DNA of 64,000 bases, taken from Whitmania pigra (taxonomy: Eukaryota; Annelida; Clitellata; Hirudinida; Haemopidae). Each line of letters starts with the position of its first letter. Position 1 is the stretch's first letter. The notes beneath the pieces are model-generated. The model made no database searches and was not told the origin of the DNA. It worked only from the letters and a program-made list of their open reading frames with translations. The stretch lies in NCBI GenBank assembly GCA_021613335.1, contig JAJTWR010000332.1:1490001-1554000 (forward strand), given 5' to 3'. Of this stretch, positions 40,369 to 51,463 are shown piece by piece. A program made the translations under genes and the position numbers.

Positions 40369-40377
40369 CTATATAAA
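40369..40377 (+). promoter_or_regulatory. TATA box of Na+/K+-ATPase beta 2
   Basis: CTATATAAA lies about 30 bases before a short GC-richer leader (about 40,400-40,451) that ends in a clean donor, CTTCAG before GTGAGA. This gives a TATA promoter, a non-coding first exon and an intron ahead of the coding start at 40,578. The acceptor is probably at 40,500 or 40,508. Confidence 0.5.
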
Positions 40378-40577
40378 CCAAACGTAGGTCGGTTTCGCTC
40401 GTTACTCGTCTTTTATTTGATACTGCGGTGTTCTCAGTCTTGCAGCTTCAGGTGAGAAAATTTTGAATTTTTAAAGAATCATCTCTTTGGATACACCCTA
40501 GATTTTTAGAAGATTTTCTTCTGATTTTATTATTTGATTACTTTGTGCTTTAAAATGAAACTACTTTTCTCTGAAGA

Positions 40578-43104
40578 ATGGTTCAAGATACAAATGAAGA
40601 CGAGGACGGGGCCCAAAAGGGCTGCGGGGCAAAGTTTAACAACTGGTGGAAGGAGTTCAAACTCCAAATCTGGAACGGGGAAAAAAAGGAGTTTATTGGG
40701 AGGACTGCCACTAGTTGGGGTTGGTTTTCCATTTCTAGCCAATAGTACTTTGGAGTGATTATTTGTAGAATTATTGATAAGTGAAAGTTTCATAAATAAG
40801 TGATTATGAAATAATTATTTATCGGTCGGCGACTTAACATTGTATTGCATGACATAGTTTATATTGTTTGTATAGCTTATTTAAACATAGATGACAGTAT
40901 TTGTGGCTTTAGGATTTATATCCTTTACGCTACATCATGGCAAGCATTATGTTACATCTCAGCAAAAGATATGTTAAATGCTGGTCACTGAGAACTTGAA
41001 AGATTTAAAATGACAAGTAATTAGTACTAGCAATTAGTAAAATATCGCATCAACTAATAATTATATATATTCTCATAGTGAGAAAAAATAATTAACAAAA
41101 AAATTTAAATTCCATTTTTCAGCATGCATACTGTTGTTCTATGTTGCTTTCTTCGCTTTTACCGGGGGTTACTTTGCCGTCTGCTTTTCCATCTTCATGA
41201 GGACCATTGATGACAGGGTTCCAACTTACCAGGGATACTACTCCATCCTCAAGTTCAACCCCGGTAGGTGTCTTGAGTTTTGTTGATGTCGCTGGTTATT
41301 TACCGACACATTTCGAAGACACATCATGCGTAGTTTAACAAATCGGTAACAAGAATAGCCACCTCAAACAGTGAAGTGACGTAGAAATTAAGTACTCAAC
41401 AAATTACATGTTATTGTGCACTTGTTAAGCCTCCTGAGTTCTATTGTCCCCACGTCACCAAAGCTGCATTTTGCTGGTCCTGACCGGAATTTTATTTCAG
41501 ATCAATCCGTTAATGACATTTATGAGAGTCTTTATTTAGCGCTGCGTTTGCAGTACGTGGAATTTTACAGAGCAACATTTCAATCAGATAACAAGGTTTA
41601 ATCATTCGTCTCTTAACGCAGGCATGAACTACGTGTCGAAATTGCCAAAAAGTTCATTTCTTGTGAAGTTCAACTCATCGATGGATGATTCCTTCATGGA
41701 CAATTATGTCACCCCACTTGAACGTGAAATTGAAAGTATTGTTAAGTTTTATTCGTTTAATTAAAGAATATCGTGTTAGGATTTGCCAAACGAACCGTTT
41801 GAGTAACTTGTGATTTAATTTAATAAATATCTTCACAATAATAACAACAATAACTATTATTAACATATTTCGTAACCTAAAAAGGCACCAATTTAATATC
41901 AGTAAATGAAACTTGTCGTTACATATTTTTTTATTTAACATGATTTCTCAAGACAATTAGAATAATGTCCAGAACTTCATTTACTTGATTTGGTGATATG
42001 CTGTCCCTAGGATATGCAAATGCCACCAACCTGAAGATGTGCAACGGAGACACAAGTTCAACCTTCGACGAGGCCTGCAGATTCAACGTTAGCACCCTCG
42101 GAAAAGAGTGCTCCAGCAAAAATACTTTCGGATATCCGGACGGAAAACCTTGTCTTTTGCTGAGAATCAACAATGTTAGTAAGATTTTCAAAAGTTTTAT
42201 AAAAGATAATTTATTTGCTAAACAGTACGTGAAAAACTTAAAACGTGAAATTAAATTAATTTTCACATTTACATTGTTGCCTTTATGCAGAGTTGAGACA
42301 ACTTAACTTTGAAGGGTAATTTTAAATATCGGACGATATAACTATTCCATTGCAAACATTCTTTCAGGTTTATGGATGGAACCCAGCCGAGGATGTCTTC
42401 AAACCCGATGATGTTGGTTGTCATGGAAACGACGATAATTCGAATGAATGCAAATTCTTCAAAATCAGCCAAAAATTCAAATCCTCTGTAGATTTGCAAC
42501 ACATTCCTGTCAGTTGCAGTGGAGAGGTGAAACAACACGCTATTCAATTTGAATTTTTGTTTACATAATAATTTAATAATTTAATAAGTTAATATATATA
42601 ACATATAATTATATTAGAAATATAAGCGGAGAATAGCATTACTAATTTCTATTGCAGGACAATGTCGATGATGACAATCTGATTGAAGTCAAGTTCAGTC
42701 CTCCAAGTGGCATACCCTTAAACTTCTACCCTTACTACAATCAAAAAGACTTCCTACCTCCCCTAATTGCTGCCCAATTCACGCTCAAAAGAGGAGTAAG
42801 TGTGTCGATCATCTGCAAATTTTGGACGAGGAACATCAAGCACGACGATGCCGATCGCCAAGGAAGCTTAAATGTGCATCTCATGGTAGACGGGAATTCT
42901 GATCACTTCAACGTTTCCAATGTTAGCACTGAAAGTCCAAAGGAATCATCATCGTCGAAGTATGAATCATCCACAGTGTTTTTTACTGAGACACTTTCAG
43001 CTCAAGCTACGAAAGATGTGACAAGTGGTCCAGAAGACACGAGTCTTTCTTTTAAAATTGACGAAACTACCGCAACTGTAAATACCCATTCTTCATCATT
43101 TTGA
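40578..43104 (+). CDS. Na+/K+-ATPase subunit beta, paralog 2
   Basis: Coding exons 40578-40719, 41123-41263, 41622-41735, 42011-42174, 42368-42526, 42658-43104; 388 residues. The acidic N-terminus is followed by FKLQIWNGEKKEFIGRTATS, an intact first family signature, and then a membrane helix (ILLFYVAFFAFTGGYFAVCF). The extracellular domain keeps the expected cysteines (KMCNGD, EACRFN, KECSSK, KPCLLL, IPVSCSGE, ICKFWTRNIKHDD). Intron positions and phases equal those of paralog 1, so the pair arose by tandem duplication. After the conserved LMVDGN it carries a roughly 65-residue Ser/Thr-rich tail absent from paralog 1 and unusual for the family; as the C-terminus is extracellular it may be O-glycosylated (inference). 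An upstream, out-of-frame ATG at 40,555 may lie in the leader. Confidence 0.95.
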
Positions 43105-43133
43105 CCAGGAACACGTTGTTAAATGATTTTTGA

Positions 43134-43139
43134 AATAAA
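43134..43139 (+). promoter_or_regulatory. Poly-A signal, Na+/K+-ATPase beta 2
   Basis: AATAAA 30 bases after the stop codon, followed by T/G-rich sequence from about 43,160. Confidence 0.65.
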
Positions 43140-44760
43140 AGGAGTTTCAAGTTTCAGATGGAGTTTCTGATTGAGTTTCATTTGTCTTTCTTTTGTCTTC
43201 CGATTCCAACTTGTTTCAGTTGTTGCGTTTTCGTATCATTTTAGGAAATGTCGAAGTCATCATTTTGAGAGAGATATTTTTACTCATTTTCATTTCTTTA
43301 GAATAATGAATTCCAGTTGTCAGTTATTTTAATTGGAAAAAAAATCTCAGTGTTTATAACAATCTAAATGTGTAGCTAATTTATACGGATAGTGAATTAG
43401 AGTATGATTGTAATTGCGTATGTTCAAGACTTTCAATGTTCAGGGTAGCTTTCCTGAAGAGAAGCGTTTGCAAGATAGGGTGAAACCCGACAAGAGCAAC
43501 GTTATTATTAAGCGAGTCTAATTTAGGTTTACGGGTCATCAGGTCTCCTGATCTGCTATCCACCATCGAGCTGATAATTTGACGAAGGAAGCCCTGCTTG
43601 CTGATCCCTGCCCTCTCTAGATTTACACGGCACGAGTGAAAGACTGGTAAGATGACCCTTGATCAGCGAGGGATTAGGGGCCGTCAAAAAACTTTAATCT
43701 TTTCGTTTTAAAAGTCATGTTATGTACTTGTAATATCTTGGGACAAATTGCAATAATGTAAGCCCATTGATATCGATACTATTTCATTAAAAATTGAATT
43801 AATTGGCTAAATTAAGACAATAGTGCGGTTATACCACTAAGAATGTATCTAAGTTAAAATGTCTACATAATTTCTCAACAACTGAAACCATCAATATTGT
43901 AACTAGGATGAGGCAAAATTACAATGTATTTTTAACGAATTTATTTTTTATAATGTTATTTAGATGCTAAAGCAACATTATTTTGCTATCCAAAGTCAAT
44001 CGAACAAAAAAATTGCACTGATGACCTACCCTACCAGGCAATATTATTAGACAGCCATAAATTCTAAACTAACATAACTCATCATAATATTTTGACACCG
44101 AATGCAGAGACTAGAGTTGGTGACACCTGGTTCGGAAAAAAAATGGTGTCACTCCTTAAATTGTAGATTCAGTTGTTGTTGGAACTGGTGTTGTAGATTC
44201 AAACTCCTTAAAACTTTAACCATAAACTATAAAATCACAAATCTGACAAGCGAAAAAAAGGTATGTATCATAAAGTATAAAGATTGAGGTTTTGGTTTCA
44301 GCTCTTAAAATGATGTCACCCGGTAAGGTCCGCAACCCCGCACCCCTCTGCGGTATGGGCATTAAAAAAATTGTCGGGCTTCTGGACGCCTTGAGAAGAT
44401 TAGAGATTGGAAAATTTGAATGTTTTAACTGTAACAATGTTAAAATCACAGTTTTATTTTACTCAATTAATAGTTAATTATTTTCGTAGTTCATTACGAA
44501 TTCATCTTTTCTGGAAATAATGCAAATTAATGAAATGGTTCAGTTAGCAATTTGTCGAAAATAAGTCAAAAAAATTTTGGACAAACCAAACATACAAATA
44601 TCAAAAACTTAATGAAAGTTTTGTCTCAGACAGACTATTTAGTTAACGTGTTTTAATGTGCATTCAATTACTGTCCTATCGCTTCATATTTGCAAGTTTT
44701 TCCTGGTGACGTAAGCGGTTTTAGTATTGTAATATAACAATAATAATAACAATTGCACAT
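43140..44760. other. Intergenic, nothing recognised
   Basis: No supported gene. A GC-richer patch at 43,430-43,690 and short frames at 44,102-44,477 do not match known families; the latter do not form a third beta-subunit exon. Confidence 0.45.
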
Positions 44761-45695
44761 ATGTTTCCCTACATTTTTCTGGCTGGTGTGGTGTTATGTC
44801 AATCAATTACGGGTAAGAAAGATATCTTACTTGGAAGGCCATATTTATATCTTTAAGCCAGTCTTGGTATTTGTCCCTCATTCAAGATTTAGATGGGATT
44901 CCATTAAACCCGAAAAATTACCAGCAATTATGTGGTGAACCTCAAGGCTGCGCGATGAATTGCTTGTTTGGCAGAATTTTGGACCAGCGAAAGTGTCCTA
45001 CGTGTGAATGTTTTAATCCTTGTTTGGTGAGAACACGCTTCTTTGCCAATTATTGCAAAATTGTTCATTAAAATAAAGTACAAATATTTATCGAAATACA
45101 AAATTCAGGGAATAAAATGTAAATCGAATGAAAGCTGCAACGTAGAGTTGGTGGAATGCGACAAACTGCCATGCAAGTTCAGCGTGGAATGTCGCTTCGG
45201 TTAGATATCCATCGCCATTACAGCATTGCAATTGCTTTACTGTTACTACTTTGATCACTTATCGTAATGAAATAGAAAATGAAAGTTTGTTCCATCAGAT
45301 TGTCCCCCATTCACGTGTTTCAAAAATTGTGAGGAAGGATTTCAGCAAGATGTGAACGGATGCTTCAAGTGTCGATGTATTAGAAAATCCAGGTATTTTC
45401 CACGTGTAGACTCACCTGTGCAAACTCACGTGTTCTGTCACATGCCAAGCAAAACAACTAATAACAACACCAATTACCACATTTGGACAAGCATCAAAGT
45501 TTCTAGAAAGCATTTAACGTTTGAACACCACCCTCATATATTTTGTGAAACCAAATATCACGCTAGAATAATAAGAACAAATTAAGAAATCACAATTCCT
45601 CCACTGCATCCTTAAATTCATTATTCAGGAAGGAAAACAGAACAGCAAAGAGTGGCTACAACTCCTCTGTGCTGTGGAAAATTGTGCTCAGTTGA
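44761..45695 (+). CDS. Secreted antistasin-like cysteine-rich protein
   Basis: Five exons: 44761-44812, 44893-45026, 45109-45199, 45299-45392, 45629-45695; 145 residues. The start MFPYIFLAGVVLCQSITG is a signal peptide. Two cysteine-rich modules follow with antistasin spacing: CGEPQGCAMNCLFGR then CPTCEC, and CDKLPCKFSVECRFG with CPPFTCFKNC then GCFKCRC. Antistasins inhibit trypsin-like proteases such as factor Xa and are abundant in leech saliva, but they also occur widely in invertebrates. The C-terminal exon is short and basic with no cysteine. The inhibitory P1 residue cannot be assigned with confidence; the second module could be degenerate. Another small secreted Cys-rich family is the main alternative. 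Confidence 0.75.
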
Positions 45696-45753
45696 AACCA
45701 AGAAAATGACATGAATAAGGCACGACTTATTGACAATTGAATTCAATTTTTAA

Positions 45754-45759
45754 AATAAA
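45754..45759 (+). promoter_or_regulatory. Poly-A signal, antistasin-like gene
   Basis: AATAAA about 58 bases after the stop codon and 130 bases before the stop codon of the convergent V-ATPase gene. Confidence 0.6.
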
Positions 45760-45888
45760 CTCCCGGAGTGAATCAACAAAGATTAAACAAAAATAATTTC
45801 AACAAAAATGTATGAATTAAACTGCAGAAATAATATATATATTTTTTCATCAAGGCACTTGGTAGGCACTCTCTAATCTTGTAATCTT

Positions 45889-47510
45889 TTAATCTCTAAA
45901 CTTTCTGTTGTTGTTGACTCCAAACAGAATTTCTCTCAGCTCAGGAAGAATCTGCAACCAACAAATCTTATTTCAAAACTTTCGTCTCCATGACACTTTC
46001 AAGAAGTGTGACAACATAAAATAATATCTTTATCAAATGAAAACATAGAGCATAAAAGCTTCATTCTTATCTTATTTAATAACACGAGGAAGTGTTACAC
46101 AACAAAAATAATCCATCTATTTCTCACCTGCTCACTGATGAGCTCCAGTCTATTTTCTAAAGTGTTGACTACTTTCATCTTTCCATCCAAAGTTGTAAGT
46201 TCAACTCCACCAGTTCTGTTGATTGAGATTATGAACTGTTATTTCTAAGTATGTTTGTCATCTACAACTAAAACTACACCATCATTATCAATTAAGCCAG
46301 TTAAGTCCTAAGGAAAATTGGCCTTAAATAGTCTTAATTTAATTAAATTCAGATAAGATCAAACAATGCATTATCAGTTGCTACCATTAATGTTGTCGCC
46401 TCTGAAAATATTATTATTATCATCATCACATTAAAATACATTAACATTAAACAAACATGTCATTGCTAAGGTAGGACTTTCTGTTGATGATGACTTCAAC
46501 ATTCTTCTTCGCAGCTGCCTTGTATTGCTCGACAGCTTTGGGAATGACTTCCTACATAATTTTAATTTGGTTATGAAACAAAAAATGAAAAAACATCAAA
46601 TGTAGTAAAAGTAAGCCATAAATAATCTAAAAAGTGAAATTTACCTGGATTAGTGCAAGGTCTCTCTCCCTACATTTTATTTCAACTTTTGCAACCAACA
46701 GCTGGAACAGACCCTGAGGGAAGTTGGTTCCAATAAGTTTAGTCGAGTTTAGTAAAACTTTTAACTTGTATAAAAATAGAACCTGTGCAATAAGGCCTTG
46801 AAGGAGTAATTTATATTCGCTTGGGTTTTCGATCGCACTGGTCAACCTCTTCAGGGTTTCATTGAGTATATTCTGAGAACAATACATATTTCAAACTTTA
46901 CTTACTATTCATTTTATCTAACTATTCAAATTCAAGGTGAATAAGTCAGAACTCCAAGCCATGCACAAACCACAACCTTTGCTTCGTATAAAATAAATTC
47001 ACAATTTTTCTCAATAGAAACACACCTTCACATGATCTTCATTAACCTTCAAAATCTGAAGCCTTGCATTGTTTTGAACATTTGATATTTGGCTGAAATT
47101 ATAAATATATTAATATTCAAAAACACTCAAAAATGCTTGCCATAAACACCCACATTCTCCTGTTCAATTCCATTTGGTTCTGCTTCTTCTTGTAGTACTC
47201 TGTAATTCTAACCCTTTGGCCCTGCTTGATACGACTAGCTTCATTTGTGCATTCCTCTTCAGCCTTTAATTTGACTGCATTTTAAGGCTTTATCCTGGTA
47301 TTCTATTAAAAACACTTAAGATCAAACCTTGGTAGCAATTTCCTCAACTTTTTCATTTGCTTCTTGTTCAATGAAAGCGATCATATGCTGAATCTTGAAA
47401 GTATCAGAACGAAGTTGGTTAAATTATTTCTTAAGCGCCAGAACAGGTGATTTAAGAAAATAAGATTAAAATACCACCTGGTTCTTAACTCTCTCGTCCG
47501 TTAACGACAT
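45889..47510 (-). CDS. ATP6V1E: V-type H+-ATPase subunit E
   Basis: Nine exons read from high to low: 47478-47510, 47328-47393, 47154-47263, 47026-47092, 46783-46872, 46645-46713, 46457-46551, 46128-46215, 45889-45951; 226 residues, exactly the usual length. Subunit E forms the peripheral stalk, with G, of the V1 sector that acidifies endomembrane compartments. The start MSLTDERVKNQIQHMIAFIE is typical. It is followed by the basic coiled-coil region (RVRITEYYKKKQNQME, QISNVQNNARLQILKV) and the C-terminal domain (GLIAQGLFQLLVAKVEIKCR, INRKSYLSNDITGGVELTTL, LPELREILFGVNNNRKF). All phases match. It converges with the antistasin-like gene, with stop codons 194 bases apart. Confidence 0.97.
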
Positions 47511-48186
47511 GTTTGCCAATACTTTGTAGAGAACTAGAGCAAAACGATAAAATCAACGAATGTCGCCAAACCGGCCAGCACCACACAACGAGGAATCCCG
47601 TGACCAAACAACTCAAGAAGCTGCTGACACCGGCTTTGACAGGAATATCTGCTTTACAATATAAAATAAAACAATGTTGTTCCATTAAGTTGCTTTCGTT
47701 TACATTACTTTTAATTTAAAAAAAATAAAATTACTTTTTAATAAAGCTTAGAGAAATTTTTAGAAATTACATCGCCTGAATAAATCTAGAGATCGAAGAT
47801 CTTATATATTAATCAGAAATAAATGTTATCATGTTATCAGAAATAAACTTATATAAAAAATGTAAAAAAAAAATTCTAAAAGTATTTTAAAGTATTTTCG
47901 TTCACTCTGTTTAATTTCAATTAATATATGTCATAAGATTATGACAAATTGCCTAGCTGTAAATTATAGGATAATGTGCCCTCAATGACGTCATTAAAAA
48001 TGAAATAATCCGCTCAGAGAGGGTCCCATCTTCAAGCCACTGGGTTTTCTCATGGGTAGTGTCACATATATCTCAAGTCTGGAGCCCTCACCAAAAATAC
48101 TTGATTTACAGAATAGAAAAGAATCGAAAGAGATTTATCAAAGCCATCCATAGTCGAGCCAAACAAAATACTATGATCGTCTAAAG
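47511..48186. other. Upstream region of ATP6V1E
   Basis: No coding gene. The first 200 bases should contain the V-ATPase promoter (minus strand), but no clear TATA box is seen. Frames on either strand at 47,485-47,719 are chance. Confidence 0.4.
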
Positions 48187-48214
48187 CAGAGGTTTTCAAC
48201 CTGTGGTCCGCGGG
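48187..48214 (+). repeat. hAT-like terminal sequence
   Basis: CAGAGGTTTTCAACCTGTGG followed by TCCGCGGG closely resembles the terminal inverted repeat of ZBED-type hAT elements. No inverted partner was found downstream, so this may be the surviving left end of the hAT relic whose transposase lies at about 49.1-50.3 kb. Confidence 0.5.
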
Positions 48215-48739
48215 GAGCTTCAAAGGTGGGCAAGTCAAGGAAAGTAGTGATTTTTCTTTTATTGTATTGCTTGGCTTGGTTGATTGGTTAGCTTTTAGCT
48301 AAACAAAAAATACTAGCTATGCCAATGTTTCAGGCACAGAGGACAATGTGCAGAATTGAAATTTTTGAATTGATTTTTTCGCTAACGCATCGATGAAACG
48401 GTTCTAAATTCTTGCGATGAACCTATTACGCTGTTCTGTTGTCATGTGACTTGCTTATGTGACAAATACTTTTTAAAATGCTAGTAAACAATTCAAAATA
48501 TTTGATAAGATTTGTATTTGTTTTATTATAGTAGTCGATTTACACACTAAATATTGCTCTAGTGAAAGTTTCGCTAAAATTACTACGAGGAGTTCTAAAG
48601 ATTTTAAAAAAATGCATGGAAGTGTCGAGAGTTTGAATCCAAACCAAATTTGCAAGAACTGTGAGCGAATAAAGCTGTTCATGAAAGACGTCGGCGAAAG
48701 ACTTGAAGTCTCACCGGCATCAATAAGGAACAACAAACA

Positions 48740-49107
48740 ATCGTGTTGCTCAAAAAAAAATTGGAGACTGTAGAAAGCAGTAAAGTAGGAGATCTGGTGG
48801 AAAATAAAGTTTCAACGCTGGAGGAGAAAGTAGAGAGCTTACTAGTCACAGTCGACGCTGACATGACAGCCGAAGCTGGCACTAAAGGCAAGAAATTATA
48901 AACAAAAGGGTAGATGCAAAATTGAAAACAATTGAAGACAGAGTACAAATTGTGGACAAAAAAAATCACCATGGCAAAAGCCATTGCTCAGGAGGAAATA
49001 AAAAGAGAAAAGAGCAGAAACAACATTATACTGTACAGGCTTGAAAGCAAAGCTAAAAGTGAGCAGGAACAGAAAACTGAGGATAGGGATACTTTTAATA
49101 GAGGCGG
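48740..49107 (+). mobile_element. LINE ORF1-like fragment
   Basis: Shifted open frames encode a coiled-coil, charged protein (KLETVESSKVGDLVENKV, STLEEKVESLLV) and then EEIKREKSRNNIILYRLESK followed by KTEDRDTF. The RRNNI(I/V)(L/V)YR..ES block followed by acidic residues is typical of ORF1 of invertebrate non-LTR retrotransposons. It stops abruptly near 49,107, where hAT-type sequence begins. Confidence 0.55.
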
Positions 49108-49119
49108 TCACAATGTTTA

Positions 49120-50256
49120 CATTTTGCAGACGATCTTTAAACCGCCATCGCGTCTTTTTCGTGGAAGACTTTTTGTTCTGCAAGTCACTGCCGGGGCACA
49201 CAACCGGTGAAGAACTTTTCCGTATACTGGATGCATTTTTTGAAGAATAAGGACGGGCCCGGATACGATGTGTTGGAGTGTGCACGGACGGCGCTGCTGC
49301 GATGACTGGTCGTAAGTCTGGTTTAGTCGCACGAGTGGAACAAGCAGCCCCTCACATAGTATCAACCCACTGCATGATTCACCGCGAGGCCTTGGCGGCA
49401 AAGGACATGCATGAAGATCTTGCTGACGCGTTTTGCACATGTATTAAAATTGTTAACTTCATCAAAGCCAGGCCACTCAATCACCGTTTGTTTGGAAACA
49501 TGTGCCGCGAAATGGAAGCCAAACACAAGCATTTGTTGCTGCACAGCGACGAGCTGCTCATTTTTCTAAACCAGCATAACGAATCGATGGCACACTTCTT
49601 TACGGACGAGACAGTCTGGGTTACCAGACTAGCTTATCTTACAGACATTTTTAACATTTTTAACAGTTTAAATCTGTCATTGCAAGGACCTGACACAAAC
49701 GTTCTGAAAACGCATGACAAAGTCGATGCCTTCCAGAAGAAATTTCGCATGGGAGGGGAAGATGTGAAAAAGTCACCCATGATACGTTTCCGTTGTAGGC
49801 TGACTTTGTTACAGTGGACAATATTTTGACAGGCGTCATTGCAGGCACCATTTTGAACCACCCACAGCAGCTGTCGCATTACTTTCATTAGTATTTCGGC
49901 GACAACTATGTCAGCGCATTTGATTGGATTCGAAATCCCTTTGAATGCGAGCTAACCGATTTAACTGGTCGCGAACAAGAACAATTGGCCGAATTGTCGT
50001 CTGACAGGACACTGCGCTTGCAGTTCAGGAGACTGCCACTGTTGTCGGTCTGGCTAGCATGTTTCCAGGAGTACTCGCTGCTGTCAGCAAAGCCATCAAT
50101 GTCCTGCTACCATTTTCTATGACGTACTTGTGCGAAGCTGCATTATCTGCTGTTACTGAGATAAAGACCAAGTACAGGTCCATAAAAAAGGTTGAAAACC
50201 TAGGGTCTAAAGGCATTGCAACCCGAATCACCCAAAGATCTTCACCTGATAACTGA
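49120..50256 (+). pseudogene. hAT (ZBED-type) transposase pseudogene
   Basis: Conserved hAT blocks in order: EDFLFCKSLPGHTTGEELF (then a stop in place of a codon near 49,248), CVGVCTDGAAAMTG, STHCMIHREALAAKDMHEDL and IVNFIKARPLNHRLFGNMCR. After KHLLLHS the usual VRWLSRGKVLTRLFELR segment is missing, an internal deletion of about 18 residues, and DELLIFLNQH resumes. Further on come FDWIRNPFECEL, EQLAELSSDRTLRLQF and, after a frame change, LLPFSMTYLCEAALSAVTEI, the C-terminal dimerisation region. The deletion, stops and frameshifts make it non-functional as a transposase. The strong resemblance to ZBED5/SCAND3-like genes reflects common hAT ancestry. Confidence 0.88.
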
Positions 50257-51463
50257 TCACAGTTTGTAATACAAGATAATTAATTTAATTTCAACATATT
50301 ACAATATAATAGTATAATCGTGATTTCTGTTTGCCATATTTATTGTTACTAATATCATTTTTGTTGGGCTCCACATTTCTCGTTATCAGTTAAAATTTTC
50401 GTTTGGTTCGTGAGTATTTAAGGCGCATTTGTCCTCTGATAACGTTTGTGATAAATAAATAAATGAATAAATATGAAGCGACCCAATTCCATGATCTATG
50501 TGGGTATGCTACTAAAATGCAAAAAGGATAATCCAACAGATGGACCAATATCTGGTGACGACAGCAGGATCGCTGCGTACAGCAAAGCATACTAGATAAA
50601 ACCTTGTTTTGCGCGTGACTGTTTAAATATATGTTAATTTACTACCCAATCGTCAAACACAACTGAATTTCTGGGTTAATTAATTAATTAATCAGGGACG
50701 TAGCAAAAGGTGCAAACTGATCCATATTGAACTGGGGCGAGGGCAACGAATTATCAAAATCAGATACCAAATGTTAAAGTGGAGTACCAAATTATCATTT
50801 TCGTCTTTTAGATGTGCTTCTGCACCAGATGGGAACGAACCCAAGTGAAGGTTTTAAATCATAATTATTATTCATAACTAATTAAAGGATATATTAATTT
50901 TAATAGCCTTGGCTCTTGGGAATAACCGAATATTTCAGATGCATTGAAGAGAGGAGATGAAGTTGCATCAGTCCAAAAGGGAAATAAATAAGCAACATGC
51001 AGAGATAAATGAAACCATATGAGCCACTTCATCACAACTAATAACTTTATATATCTTATTTTATAATTCTATTTCCTTGGAGCTGAATGTAATGCAAAAT
51101 GAATCATCTTACAGGTCAAAATATCAGCAGAATTTCAAAAATACATTAGTGTTTTAAAAATTACAAAATTTCCAAGATTCAGATCCATACTTAAACAATG
51201 CATTAAAACAACTTCCAATCTAATTATCCTAAAGTAGTTGAAAAAATAAGCTATTATCAAACAAATTACAAACTTATTAAAAATTCACTATCAGAGGAAT
51301 ATCCTTGAGAAATTGAACATCATTCAGCACAAAAATTACAGCACGTAAAAAAGTTATCCTTATAACCCAAAGCTGCAAAGAATAGGCTACATAGTTCGTG
51401 GGAGAGACAACTTGCTTCTGAATAAACCGGAAGACATGGACCTTTGGCAACAGATACAAACAG
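50257..51463. other. Intergenic with simple AAAT-rich tail
   Basis: An ATAAATAAATAAATGAATAA run at about 50,451-50,473 resembles the 3' tail of a non-LTR retrotransposon. Otherwise the stretch is AT-rich and empty. The part next to 51,464 is the 3' flank of CEP57; no canonical minus-strand AATAAA was seen close to the stop. Confidence 0.4.

Noticed and set aside
44102..44477. A third Na+/K+-ATPase beta gene fragment
   Set aside because: Neither the N-terminal signature nor a membrane helix is present; similarity was superficial.
46380..46400. A possible mini-exon in V-ATPase subunit E
   Set aside because: It breaks the reading frame; direct splicing from 46,457 to 46,215 gives NDITGGVEL, as in the family.
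48932..49285. An intact host gene of ZBED type
   Set aside because: Stops, frame changes and an internal deletion show a transposase relic, not a domesticated open gene.
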